Source: Bdellovibrionales bacterium GWA1_52_35
GTDB taxonomy: Bacteria; Bdellovibrionota; UBA1018
Length of the DNA stretch: 64,000 nucleotides
NCBI GenBank assembly: GCA_001769805.1
Contig: MEPO01000002.1
Span: 1 to 64,000, forward strand
Direction: 5' to 3'
Positions within the stretch are counted from its first letter, which is position 1, and each line of letters begins with the position of its first letter. The translations under genes were made by a program, and so were the position numbers. Shown here one piece after another: positions 7,829-16,038 of the stretch. The notes under the pieces are model-generated. The model was not told the origin of the DNA. It saw only the letters and a list, made by a program, of their open reading frames with translations, and did no database searches.

Positions 7829-9139
7829 ATGAGATTTTCGAATCCGAACAGTTTGTGGCTCGCACTCGGTGTGGGGATTTTAACGAGTGTTTCTTTATTG
7901 CCGCAGGCTCAGGGAGAAATGGTTTATGAAACTGAATTGCAGCCGCAATCGGCTGTGATGCAGGCACCCCAAATGGCTCCTGCTCCCGTCCAAGTGATGC
8001 AGGTACCGCAACAGGTTCAGCAACCGCAATATTTTGCGCCGCAGCCGGCTGCTTATAGCGCTGCCGTCAACCCGGGCGAGGCCACTGAAGATTCCACGAT
8101 GATCAGTAAATCAGAGTTGGTCCGTAGAGAGCGGATGCGCACCGAACTGCGGAACGAAGATGTTCTTCAGGAAAGGCTCGAAGAGCTGAGACTGCGTGAC
8201 GAACGCCGGCGCTCTGACGAGTTGGTCAGTGGTCAGCCGATCACCGCGAATCCGACTGTCGCATCGGCTTTTGGCATTCAGCAGCAGGTCCCCACGACCG
8301 AACGGATCGGGCAAATGGCTCAGACGGCACCTGTCATGGTACAGGGTGGGCAAGTTGCCGCAGTCAACCCCATGCCTGTCAGTGATGCCTATGGTTCCAG
8401 TGGAATAATGACCAGCTCAGCCAGTGCTGCTGATTATTCGGAACGTGAAATAACAATCATTTATATGCAGCCACGATTCGGGCTCACCAGTTTCAATGAT
8501 GTGACTTATTACGATATTCGCTCGAAATATTCGGCGGGCTTGGGCCTCGGCCTCAGCGTCTCCGATAACTTAAGCTTCGAGGTGGGTTACACCTACAGTG
8601 AATTTGGTGTGGCGATGAACAGCACGAATCCTTTTGCGATTGGTGCCCAGCTTCAGGCGAATACCCGCGGTTACACCGGGCTCTTCGAATCTGTGGCGAT
8701 GAAACAAAATATTGTTGATACAGGATTGAAAATTCATTTCCTGGGTCCATCCGCAAAACTTCGTCCCTTCATTGGGGGGGGGGGCGCGTATTCCCGGAGC
8801 TTTATCAACTTCAATCAGAGCGTGATGGCTATGATGGAACGATCCGGGCTGCCCTCTCCGGATTATGATATGACCCAGTTCCTCGGGTTCCTGTCTACCG
8901 GGTTTGATGTTCGCGTCAATAAATCGATCTCGATCGGAGCAGGGTTCAAATATTACACGGTGCTTTCGTCCCGACAGAATCAGAACCTGAACAACCAGGC
9001 ATTAGCCTATCCAAACGGCGCTTACATTCCGGGCTATTATGCTCTTTCAATGAACGATACGGACAAGCAGGCTGTAGGCGGGTCTCTCGCGCAGAACACG
9101 TTCTATTCTGTTACTGGCGGGGTATCTTTCAGCTTTTGA
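7829..9139 (+). CDS. Outer-membrane beta-barrel protein with Gln/Pro-rich N-terminal region
   Basis: A 436-aa exported protein. A signal peptide (basic start, hydrophobic core, cleavage after about AQG, residue 29-30) is followed by a low-complexity Gln/Pro/Val-rich stretch (about 35-90) and a charged Arg/Glu coiled segment (about 95-145). The C-terminal half (from about 210) has alternating amphipathic strands in the pattern of an OmpA/OmpW-like barrel, and the protein ends in Phe (SFSF), the usual barrel-assembly signal. ATG 7829 is preferred over 7796 because it has GGGAG upstream and begins the signal peptide. An 11-G run at 8774-8784 lies in the barrel part and could cause frameshifts. 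A strong terminator follows. Confidence 0.75.
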   Translation: MRFSNPNSLWLALGVGILTSVSLLPQAQGEMVYETELQPQSAVMQAPQMAPAPVQVMQVPQQVQQPQYFAPQPAAYSAAVNPGEATEDSTMISKSELVRRERMRTELRNEDVLQERLEELRLRDERRRSDELVSGQPITANPTVASAFGIQQQVPTTERIGQMAQTAPVMVQGGQVAAVNPMPVSDAYGSSGIMTSSASAADYSEREITIIYMQPRFGLTSFNDVTYYDIRSKYSAGLGLGLSVSDNLSFEVGYTYSEFGVAMNSTNPFAIGAQLQANTRGYTGLFESVAMKQNIVDTGLKIHFLGPSAKLRPFIGGGGAYSRSFINFNQSVMAMMERSGLPSPDYDMTQFLGFLSTGFDVRVNKSISIGAGFKYYTVLSSRQNQNLNNQALAYPNGAYIPGYYALSMNDTDKQAVGGSLAQNTFYSVTGGVSFSF

Positions 9140-9178
9140 TAGCTCGAATGATATAGAGCGTTAGAAAGCAAATAGTTC

Positions 9179-9222
9179 AAAGAGAAGGCGTTGAGCGAAA
9201 GTTCAGCGCCTTCTCTTTTTTT
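9179..9222 (+). terminator. Rho-independent terminator after the OMP gene
   Basis: A stem of about 18 bp, with two G-T wobble pairs, closed by a GAAA tetraloop (9197-9200); AGAGAAGGCG at 9181-9190 pairs with 9207-9216, followed by T residues to 9222. It separates the OMP gene from the fatty-acid oxidation gene. Confidence 0.9.
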
Positions 9223-9295
9223 GCTCGTTGAGCCGCGTTCACTCGATTGCTATGATGGCCTCACACAATCCGTGTGGGTCGTGAGGGGAGCGCTG

Positions 9296-11509
9296 ATGGA
9301 CAAGGTATCCAGTTTTAAATTGATCAATGAATCAAAACCGGATGATCAGACAAAACTCTGGTCGGTGGTCTTCGACGTTCCTGGCGAGAAGGTGAACAAG
9401 CTCGGCCGCAAGGTCATGGATGATTTTGAAAAATTAATCGTCGAGCTTGAGGACTTGGGCAAGAGAAACGCAATCGACGCTTTACTGCTGGTTTCCGGAA
9501 AACCTGGCAACTTTATTGCGGGCGCGGATATCGAAATGATCCGCAGTGTGCAGACGGTACAGGAAGCCTACAATCTTTCGCGGGCCGGGCAATTGCTGGC
9601 GGACCGTTGGGAGGATCTACCTTTCCCCACAGTTGCTGCGGTCAATGGTGCCGCCCTGGGCGGAGGCTGTGAACTGACCCTGGCCTGCTCAGCAGTGATC
9701 ATGTCCAACGATCCGGCCGTGAAAATCGGCCTGCCTGAAACCATGCTCGGCCTTGTTCCGGGGATGGGCGGCTGTATCCGACTCCCACGCAAGGTCGGAC
9801 TTGCTGCTGCTTTTGATCTGATCCTGACTGGAAAAACTTTGAATGGAGAGAGGGCTGCAAAAGCGGGGTTGATCGAGGCCTGTCTACCCAAAGAAAATTT
9901 TATAGAGGGAGTGAAAGCCTGGACGATTCGTAATTTGCCGGCACTGCGCGATGGAAAGCGTCTGGCGCGGGAGCCCAAGCTCGGAGGAATGGGCGGTCCT
10001 GTGGGAGCTTTCATGGAAAAAACTCCGATCGGCCGCGCGATCATATTCAAAAAAGCACGGGAAGGTGTTCTTGCCAAAACCAGGGGACACTATCCTGCTC
10101 CTGTCGAGGCGATTGACATTGTTCAAAACACGGGGGGGGCCTACGCCAGCCGCGTCCGCGGAGGGGTCCGGACCAAGGCAATGATCCGCGAGGCGGAAGG
10201 CTTCGGCAGGCTTGCGGTCACTGATGTTTCAAAGAATCTGATCCGGCTTTTCTTCATGACTGAATCTGTGAAAAAATCCAAGGGACTTGCTGAAGGAGTG
10301 CAGGCGGAAGCAGTGAAGATTGAGAATGCCGCGGTTCTCGGTGCCGGCATCATGGGCGGCGGGATCGCCCAACTCTTTGCGGAAAAGAACATTCCAACCC
10401 GACTCAGGGACTTGAACAATCAGGCGCTGGCGCTGGGAATTCAGGCAGCCGGCAAGATTTTTCAGAAACAAGTTCAACGCAAAAGACTCACTCGTCGTCA
10501 ATACCTGCAGAAAATGAACCTCATCGCACCGGTTCTTGATTTTGCCGGATTCAAAGCGACTGACCTGGTTGTTGAGGCGGTTGTTGAAAATATGGAGATC
10601 AAACTGGGCGTTCTGCGGGAGCTTGAAACCCAGATTTCTGAAACTTGCGTCATCGCAACGAATACTTCCTCGTTGTCTGTTTCGAAGATGCAAAGTGTTT
10701 TGAGCAGGCCGGGACGTTTTGTTGGCATGCATTTTTTTAATCCCGTCAGCAAGATGCCTTTGATTGAGGTGATCCGTGGCGATCAGACTTCGGACTTCGC
10801 AGTCAGCACGGTCTTCCAGTTCAGCAAACAAATCGGAAAAACCCCGATTGTGGTCAGTGACAGGCCGGGATTTCTGGTGAATCGCCTGCTCATGCCGTAC
10901 CTGAACGAGGCAACGTACTGCCTGGGTGAGGGGGCAAAAATTGAAGACATCGACCGGGTTATGCTGAAATTCGGCATGCCTATGGGTCCGATGGAACTGA
11001 TCGATGAAGTTGGGGTTGATGTTGGTGAGAAAGTGGCCCACATTCTTCACGATGCCTTCGGTGAGCGCATACTTCCCGGACCTTTGAACTCAAAAGTTGT
11101 AAAAGCCGGAAGGCTCGGCAAAAAGAACGGCAAAGGGTTTTACGTCTACGAAGGAAGAGAGAAACGCATTGACCCGGTGATTTATGAAATCCTCGGAGTT
11201 AAACCTAAATCCGGTGCCCTTTCGGATATGGAGATCCTGGAACGATGTATCCTGCCGATGATCAATGAAGCGGCAAGATGCCTGGATGAAAAGGTCGTGG
11301 GCACGGCTGCTGAGGTTGATCTGGGTATGATCATGGGAACCGGCTTCCCGCCTTTTCGTGGCGGACTGCTCAGCTACGCAGATAGTTTGGGCCTGAAGAT
11401 GATTATTGATAAACTGAAAAAATATGAACAGCGGTTCGGTGCGCGTTTTCAGCCGAACGAAAGTCTGATTACGAAAGCAGAGCATGGACAAAAATTCTAC
11501 TCCGAGTGA
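9296..11509 (+). CDS. fadJ: Fatty-acid oxidation complex alpha subunit (enoyl-CoA hydratase / 3-hydroxyacyl-CoA dehydrogenase)
   Basis: A 737-aa bifunctional beta-oxidation enzyme. The N-terminal crotonase domain (about 1-300) has the oxyanion-hole strands FIAGADIEM and NGAALGGGCELTLAC and the acid-base region LPETMLGLVPGMGG. The middle has an NAD-binding Rossmann unit with GAGIMGGGIAQLFA, then the 3-hydroxyacyl-CoA dehydrogenase signature with GMHFFNPVSKMPLIEVI, and two C-terminal helical dehydrogenase domains. It would hydrate trans-2-enoyl-CoA and oxidise the product to 3-ketoacyl-CoA. The thiolase partner (fadA/fadI) is not in the window. ATG 9296 has GAGGGGAG just upstream; the frame is open from 9191, but that part covers the terminator. 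FadB and FadJ cannot be separated by eye. Its end overlaps the lolC start by 26 bp. Confidence 0.92.
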   Translation: MDKVSSFKLINESKPDDQTKLWSVVFDVPGEKVNKLGRKVMDDFEKLIVELEDLGKRNAIDALLLVSGKPGNFIAGADIEMIRSVQTVQEAYNLSRAGQLLADRWEDLPFPTVAAVNGAALGGGCELTLACSAVIMSNDPAVKIGLPETMLGLVPGMGGCIRLPRKVGLAAAFDLILTGKTLNGERAAKAGLIEACLPKENFIEGVKAWTIRNLPALRDGKRLAREPKLGGMGGPVGAFMEKTPIGRAIIFKKAREGVLAKTRGHYPAPVEAIDIVQNTGGAYASRVRGGVRTKAMIREAEGFGRLAVTDVSKNLIRLFFMTESVKKSKGLAEGVQAEAVKIENAAVLGAGIMGGGIAQLFAEKNIPTRLRDLNNQALALGIQAAGKIFQKQVQRKRLTRRQYLQKMNLIAPVLDFAGFKATDLVVEAVVENMEIKLGVLRELETQISETCVIATNTSSLSVSKMQSVLSRPGRFVGMHFFNPVSKMPLIEVIRGDQTSDFAVSTVFQFSKQIGKTPIVVSDRPGFLVNRLLMPYLNEATYCLGEGAKIEDIDRVMLKFGMPMGPMELIDEVGVDVGEKVAHILHDAFGERILPGPLNSKVVKAGRLGKKNGKGFYVYEGREKRIDPVIYEILGVKPKSGALSDMEILERCILPMINEAARCLDEKVVGTAAEVDLGMIMGTGFPPFRGGLLSYADSLGLKMIIDKLKKYEQRFGARFQPNESLITKAEHGQKFYSE

Positions 11510-12800
11510 TTCAGGTGCTTTGAGGCATTTGTGGCAGAGCCCCTGGACCGGCTGGGTCGGGCTGCGTTATCTGAAATCCAAGAAAAATTCAAAATTCCTG
11601 AGCTTTATTACCCTGCTTTCGATGCTGGGCGTCGGGCTGGGCGTCACCTCCATGATCGTGGTGCTTTCGGTAATGGACGGCTTTGAAGCCGAACTCAAGA
11701 AAAGGCTGACGACAACTGAACTGCATATTCTGATCACGCCTTCTCCGCAGGTGCCGGGCTTTGATGCGGGGTTTGTCTCAAAAGATACGCTGGACCCCTC
11801 AAAGATTTTACCGCGCGTGGAAGCCAAAGAGCAGGTCGAGAGCTTTTGGCCCATTGTTGCGACCGAAGCCATTCTGAAAACCGGCAAGCAGGTTTCGGGT
11901 GTTGTGGTTAAAGGCATTACTGATGAGCGCCTGAAAATATTGAAAACACAGGTCGTCGAAACGGCCGATCCCAAGATGATGGTTCAGCACCAGGGGGCGG
12001 AAGCGCTGTACTTGCCGGGGCTATTTATCGGGCAGGAACTAGCGTTTCAGATGGGGCTGATTCCGGGGGATCAGCTTTCCCTGATTTCTCCCACCGAGAT
12101 GGAAGGCCCCATGCAAAGTGTGCCGCGAATCAAGCGCTTCGTTGTCGAAGGCGTCTATCGTTCCGGAGTTCCTGAACAGGAATTGCACACCGTATTTGCC
12201 CAGGCGGGGGCGATCCGCTCTTTCTTGCGCAAGCAGGATGTCATCTCTCAGTGGGAAATCACTGTTGCCGATTTTGACAGGGCCTCCAAAACAGCCGCTT
12301 CTCTGCGAACCCTACTGCCCGGATTCAAGGTGCAGGACTGGAATCAGCTGAATGGGCATCTTTTTGCTTCGTTGCGTCTGGAACGCATCGCGATGTTTGT
12401 CATTCTCGCATTCATTATCGTGGTGGCCTCTTTCAATATCGTGACGACTTTGACTTTGATGGTTTTGGAAAAGAAGCGCGAAATCGCCATCCTCAAAGCC
12501 ATGGGTGCCCGGCACGGCCAGGTGGCTGCGGTGTTTCTGTCAGAGGGCATACTCATTGGAGGAATGGGAATCATCGGTGGCGTCGTTCTGGGTTTTGGAA
12601 TCTGCTCGATTCTGAGACGATACGAGTTTATCCAGCTGCCTGAAATTTATTATGATCGGGTCCTGCCCGTCACCTTTGACTGGCGCTATTACGCCGGAGT
12701 GGCCTTTTGTGCAGTGATCATCGTTTTATTTGCATGTCTTTATCCAAGTAGTCGGGCAGCAAAACTCAATCCTCTGGATGGAATTCGCTTTGGCTCATGA
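11484..12800 (+). CDS. lolC: Lipoprotein-releasing ABC transporter permease (LolC/LolE type)
   Basis: A 438-aa inner-membrane permease that, with LolD, passes lipoproteins from the inner membrane to LolA. The N-terminus has the family opening GLRYLKSKKNSKFLSFITLLSMLG, one transmembrane helix, a large periplasmic domain (about 65-290) and a FtsX-type block of three helices at the C-terminus, with VMLEKKREIAILKAMGA-like coupling sequence. It overlaps fadJ by 26 bp. No lolD or lolA gene is in the window, so the ATPase is encoded elsewhere. The 3' end overlaps the convergent lipoprotein gene by 35 bp. The window supplies several candidate substrates (lipoproteins with lipoboxes). Confidence 0.85.
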   Translation: MDKNSTPSDSGALRHLWQSPWTGWVGLRYLKSKKNSKFLSFITLLSMLGVGLGVTSMIVVLSVMDGFEAELKKRLTTTELHILITPSPQVPGFDAGFVSKDTLDPSKILPRVEAKEQVESFWPIVATEAILKTGKQVSGVVVKGITDERLKILKTQVVETADPKMMVQHQGAEALYLPGLFIGQELAFQMGLIPGDQLSLISPTEMEGPMQSVPRIKRFVVEGVYRSGVPEQELHTVFAQAGAIRSFLRKQDVISQWEITVADFDRASKTAASLRTLLPGFKVQDWNQLNGHLFASLRLERIAMFVILAFIIVVASFNIVTTLTLMVLEKKREIAILKAMGARHGQVAAVFLSEGILIGGMGIIGGVVLGFGICSILRRYEFIQLPEIYYDRVLPVTFDWRYYAGVAFCAVIIVLFACLYPSSRAAKLNPLDGIRFGS

Positions 12801-13524
12801 GCTGTGCTTCGGCTGCGGGGATTGTTGAGAAATAGCCGTCTGCCGCAAGAATCTTATTCCTGAGGTCCTGGCACTTGAAGCGGAATTGAATCGAGGGATT
12901 CTCTTCCGGGTGGGTTGAGTCGGTTGGAAGAATCAGACTGACTGGATTTTCCCAGCTCACCTGATGGAATAGTTTCTTCCAGTCGAGAGTTTCACTCAAA
13001 AGCTTGAATGTGCAGCGAACCGGCGGATTTTGAAAGGAAGCCGGGAGGAACGGGTATTCAGAAGTGGAACGGACTTCACTGTACACATCGCAATTTTTTG
13101 TTTGGCGGGTATAGCCGAAATGACAGCTGGATTTAGGGGGTTTGATCAAGTGAGCCTTCGGAACAAAGAATCGGAAAACCACTTCCCTGCGATGCGGAGC
13201 TTGAAAGGAGGTCTTTGAAAGAGTGACAACGACCCGAGGGTCGTTGGCGGAGGCGGGTGCCTGAAGTTCAAAAAGGTAGTCTCGGTCTTTGTCGCTATTG
13301 TTCCGGACAAACTGCCTGAAGCGTTCCGTGGGTTTCAGGTCCTCAAAATTGCCGTACCCGGGGCGGGTCTGGTAAAGGCGATACGAAATGCCGAAAGAGG
13401 ATTTCACTGTTGTCTGCTGATCGATGATCGGCTCGTCCATGACAGCTTGGGAGCGGCAGGAAAGTAATCCGCTGCCGAATGCAGTAATCAAGAGTAGCTG
13501 TCTCAAAATTCCGAATTGCGTCAT
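12766..13524 (-). CDS. Lipoprotein of unknown function
   Basis: A 252-aa protein with a signal peptide ending in the lipobox LLSC (Cys23), so it is expected to be lipidated; Arg follows at +2, which does not suggest inner-membrane retention. The mature part has four or five further Cys residues (for example SSCHFGY, KNCDVYS, RCTFKL, FKCQDL) that could form disulfides, and a beta-rich pattern. No family is recognised. Its 3' end overlaps the 3' end of lolC on the other strand. No clear ribosome site precedes the ATG. Confidence 0.65.
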   Translation of the reverse strand: MTQFGILRQLLLITAFGSGLLSCRSQAVMDEPIIDQQTTVKSSFGISYRLYQTRPGYGNFEDLKPTERFRQFVRNNSDKDRDYLFELQAPASANDPRVVVTLSKTSFQAPHRREVVFRFFVPKAHLIKPPKSSCHFGYTRQTKNCDVYSEVRSTSEYPFLPASFQNPPVRCTFKLLSETLDWKKLFHQVSWENPVSLILPTDSTHPEENPSIQFRFKCQDLRNKILAADGYFSTIPAAEAQLMSQSEFHPED

Positions 13525-13567
13525 GATTTATGTTCAAACCTATAGCGGAATCCCGGGATGTCAAGCC

Positions 13568-14458
13568 TTAAGCTATTGAAAGCTTTGATCTTGCGGCTTC
13601 CGGGCCAACAAAAAGCGCCCTGAATTCCTCAGGAAGCTGTGATTTGACATGGTCAATTTCACCGGGCTCGATGAATTCTGAAAGTGAAGCAAAAGCTTTA
13701 ATCATGGCTGAACGCGCGGCAGACTCTTCCATGCCGAATTCGTGCATGAGCCCCGCCAAAATGCTTTTGAGGGTAACATTGCGATCCGGCCCGGGCGGCA
13801 GGCTGAGAAGTTCTTCCTGTAGCCGGCTGGGTAATTGGGCCAGCAGGTGAGCTGCCCCGACATAAGACAAGCGGCGGACCAGAGAAGAGAGTATGAAATA
13901 GATAATCTTCTGGGCAGTATCCTCGGGAAGTTCGATCTTCTGGCTCATTCGTTTGTAAAAATGGCGTATGGTTTGTTCACGGTGAGTGTCGGATTTCGCT
14001 GTTTTGCGAATCATCTGGCGTCGTACCACCGGTGCGATCTGTTCAGTGGAAACCGCTTCCGAGGCAAGCAGGTCATCCAGGGTGATGATTCCGAGGCAGT
14101 GCACACGTCCGGCCGAGATTGTCTGTAAAACTGGGATCCTCCGGATGCCGTTACGCTCCATGGCGTTGATAACATCGGCAAGAGTGGCACTCTCATCCAC
14201 GGCAATCAACCGGGTGCTCATGATCTGGGACACGGGAGTTTTAGCGCCGGACGCCGCCTGCAGGGCAAAGCAGGCGAGGTCGCGATCCGTGATCAGCCCT
14301 AGAATGTTCCCTGCTCCGTCGGCTACCAGCAGAGAGCCGGTGCCCCTTTCGCTCATGACCCGGGCAGCCTGAGCGGCTGATGCGTCTGGATGAAGAATAA
14401 TCACTTTTCGGGGCGTTAGAAAATCCTTAACCGACTTTGAATGCGTATCTGTGCTCAT
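13568..14458 (-). CDS. CBS-pair protein with C-terminal DUF2267-like helical domain
   Basis: A 296-aa cytosolic protein. Residues about 8-135 form two CBS motifs: VKDFLTPRKVIILHPDASAA with GNILGLITDRDLA, then VSQIMSTRLIAVDESATLAD with CLGIITLDDLLA. CBS pairs usually bind adenosine nucleotides. The C-terminal part (about 165-290) is helical and resembles DUF2267 in pattern (FYKRMSQKIELP, RLSYVGAAHLLAQLPSRLQEELL). It is probably a nucleotide- or energy-sensing regulator; its partner is unknown. It is the middle gene of a minus-strand group (dgkA, CBS, lipoprotein). Confidence 0.75.
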   Translation of the reverse strand: MSTDTHSKSVKDFLTPRKVIILHPDASAAQAARVMSERGTGSLLVADGAGNILGLITDRDLACFALQAASGAKTPVSQIMSTRLIAVDESATLADVINAMERNGIRRIPVLQTISAGRVHCLGIITLDDLLASEAVSTEQIAPVVRRQMIRKTAKSDTHREQTIRHFYKRMSQKIELPEDTAQKIIYFILSSLVRRLSYVGAAHLLAQLPSRLQEELLSLPPGPDRNVTLKSILAGLMHEFGMEESAARSAMIKAFASLSEFIEPGEIDHVKSQLPEEFRALFVGPEAARSKLSIA

Positions 14459-14491
14459 ACGGGGGCAAATGCGAACTGGGTGCCATTTTGG

Positions 14492-14866
14492 CTAACTTCG
14501 TAAATGCGTCATAACGAACGTCAAAAAAATTCCAATGGCCCCGAGGCTGGAGACCAGAACCGCGCCTGCTGCACAATCTTTGGACCGTTTTATCAGCGGG
14601 TGAACAGATGGATTCAAAGCGTCAAGCAGGTGTTCAAGAGACGTATTCACAAGTTCCAAAGCAAGCACGCTTGAGCTTGAAAGAATGAGCAGGACCCACC
14701 AAAGGGCGCCCGCTTTCAGAATTGCGAAAACAATGACGCCCAGTCCTCCTACGATGAGTTGTGTCCTAAAGCTGCTGCTGGTGCGGGCTGAGTCGGCGAT
14801 TCCTTCAAATGCAAAGCCCACGCGACTCATTAGTGGCTGCTTTTTGAATTTTTTAAAATCCTGCAT
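14492..14866 (-). CDS. dgkA: Diacylglycerol kinase (DgkA family)
   Basis: A 124-aa small integral membrane kinase that phosphorylates diacylglycerol (or undecaprenol in Gram-positives) with ATP. It has the family signature ALELVNTSLEHLLD followed by KRSKDCAAGAVLVSS and three hydrophobic helices, at normal DgkA length. The start at 14866 is chosen because GGGAG lies 5-6 bases upstream and the conserved amphipathic N-terminus begins there; the frame is open back to 14938. It recycles diacylglycerol into phospholipid synthesis, together with the plsB, gpsA and plsC genes elsewhere in the window. Confidence 0.88.
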   Translation of the reverse strand: MQDFKKFKKQPLMSRVGFAFEGIADSARTSSSFRTQLIVGGLGVIVFAILKAGALWWVLLILSSSSVLALELVNTSLEHLLDALNPSVHPLIKRSKDCAAGAVLVSSLGAIGIFLTFVMTHLRS

Positions 14867-14958
14867 GAGTGCTCCCATCAGGACGCTCAATAGATCAGTT
14901 GCTATATTGCAATGATCGTTCTTGAATCCTGAAATCATTAGTGCTGAAATGAGCCATT

Positions 14959-15486
14959 ATGAAAACCAAATTAGTCCTGATTCTGTGGAGCCTCATGTTC
15001 TGTCTTCCCGGGGAAGCCAAAGAAATGTCTTTGACCTATGCTGGAATTTTTGCAGGCGCGGGTTCTCCCAGCAATTCAGATGCAGGAATCACCTTCGGTG
15101 GGACCTTTGGACGTCGCATGACCCCGGATTTCGGCACAGGAATTTACTATACCCAGTTGAGCTCGACTATTTCTGCACTCGGCACCGCGGGCACCAGCAC
15201 TAAGCTGAGCGCTTATGGAGTGGAAGGTAATTATTATTTGACCGGCGATATGGATGGCATGGTCATTGGGATGAAATTAGGCTTGCTGAGTCGGACATTG
15301 CAGATGACGGGGATGAAAGTAACAGCCACGCCACTTTCGGTCGGGCCAAAACTTGCGTTCGACCATAAACTGGATTCAAAGGTGTCAGTAGGCTTCGAAG
15401 CGAATGTCTTGTTTCAGGGTGCCAACAACGGCCAGGAGGCTTATAGCCTGATCAATATGCTTGGTGCTTTGAAACTTTGGTTCTAG
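14959..15486 (+). CDS. Small outer-membrane beta-barrel protein
   Basis: A 175-aa exported protein with an N-terminal signal peptide (cleavage near GEA, residue 20) and a mature part made of alternating hydrophobic/polar strands (for example AGITFGGTFGRR, VSVGFEANVLF), ending in Phe (ALKLWF), as in eight-stranded OmpW/OmpX-like barrels. Cys15 in LMFCLPG is not in a convincing lipobox. No specific family is recognised. It is divergent from dgkA and its end overlaps the next, convergent, gene by 35 bp. Confidence 0.65.
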   Translation: MKTKLVLILWSLMFCLPGEAKEMSLTYAGIFAGAGSPSNSDAGITFGGTFGRRMTPDFGTGIYYTQLSSTISALGTAGTSTKLSAYGVEGNYYLTGDMDGMVIGMKLGLLSRTLQMTGMKVTATPLSVGPKLAFDHKLDSKVSVGFEANVLFQGANNGQEAYSLINMLGALKLWF

Positions 15487-15826
15487 GCCAGACCTGGGTC
15501 CCCTGCATGTGTACAGTGGCAACCCGGCTCGTATCCAGGGAAACTTTGATCGCTCGCTCAGGATGCAGGGTTTCTTCAGGGTAAAGGTCCCGAACTCTCC
15601 AGAACACCAGCTTTTCGTTTTCAAGACCTTCGAAACTCATGCCTCCCAGTCCGACTCGTGCAGCTCCGTGTGCATCTTCACAATGAATGATCTGATCCGT
15701 TGGAACTGTGATGGGTTCGCCATGCGAAAAGCTAATCCAGGTGTGGTGTGGCTGTTTCTGCTCTTCATTCATCACGCGGCTGCCCGGAATAAATTCAATA
15801 ACGACAGGGGCTTGGATTTTCTTCAT
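15452..15826 (-). CDS. Hypothetical protein
   Basis: A 124-aa soluble protein from ATG 15826 (the frame is open from a TTG at 15862). It has a mixed composition with a WISFSHGEP and a GGMSFEGLENEKLVFWRVRDL segment, and no signal peptide. No family is recognised. The frame is preferred over the plus-strand frame across the same bases because its composition is more protein-like, but no good ribosome site is visible, so it remains tentative. It overlaps the barrel gene tail by 35 bp. Confidence 0.4.
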   Translation of the reverse strand: MKKIQAPVVIEFIPGSRVMNEEQKQPHHTWISFSHGEPITVPTDQIIHCEDAHGAARVGLGGMSFEGLENEKLVFWRVRDLYPEETLHPERAIKVSLDTSRVATVHMQGTQVWPRTKVSKHQAY

Positions 15827-15972
15827 GACACCCAGTGCAGCATGGCGGACGGCTCCTGTCAAATTGGTGTGTATTCCTGAGTGACGAACTGAGCCCCCGA
15901 GTTGGAGAGAAATTTCATAAATATATTCTGTTATTTCAATGTCTTACCCACTAAAAAAACCCGTCCATAAAC

Positions 15973-16001
15973 TTGACACGTTGCGTTAACGCCTGTATAT
16001 C
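15973..16001 (+). promoter_or_regulatory. Sigma-70 type promoter of the subtilase gene
   Basis: TTGACA (15973-15978), a 17-bp spacer and TATATC (15996-16001) form a near-consensus promoter. Transcription would begin about 30 bases before the ATG at 16039, leaving room for the GGAG-containing ribosome site. Confidence 0.75.
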
Positions 16002-16038
16002 TTTCCCACGCCGCAATTGCGGCCCGAATGGAGTATGA

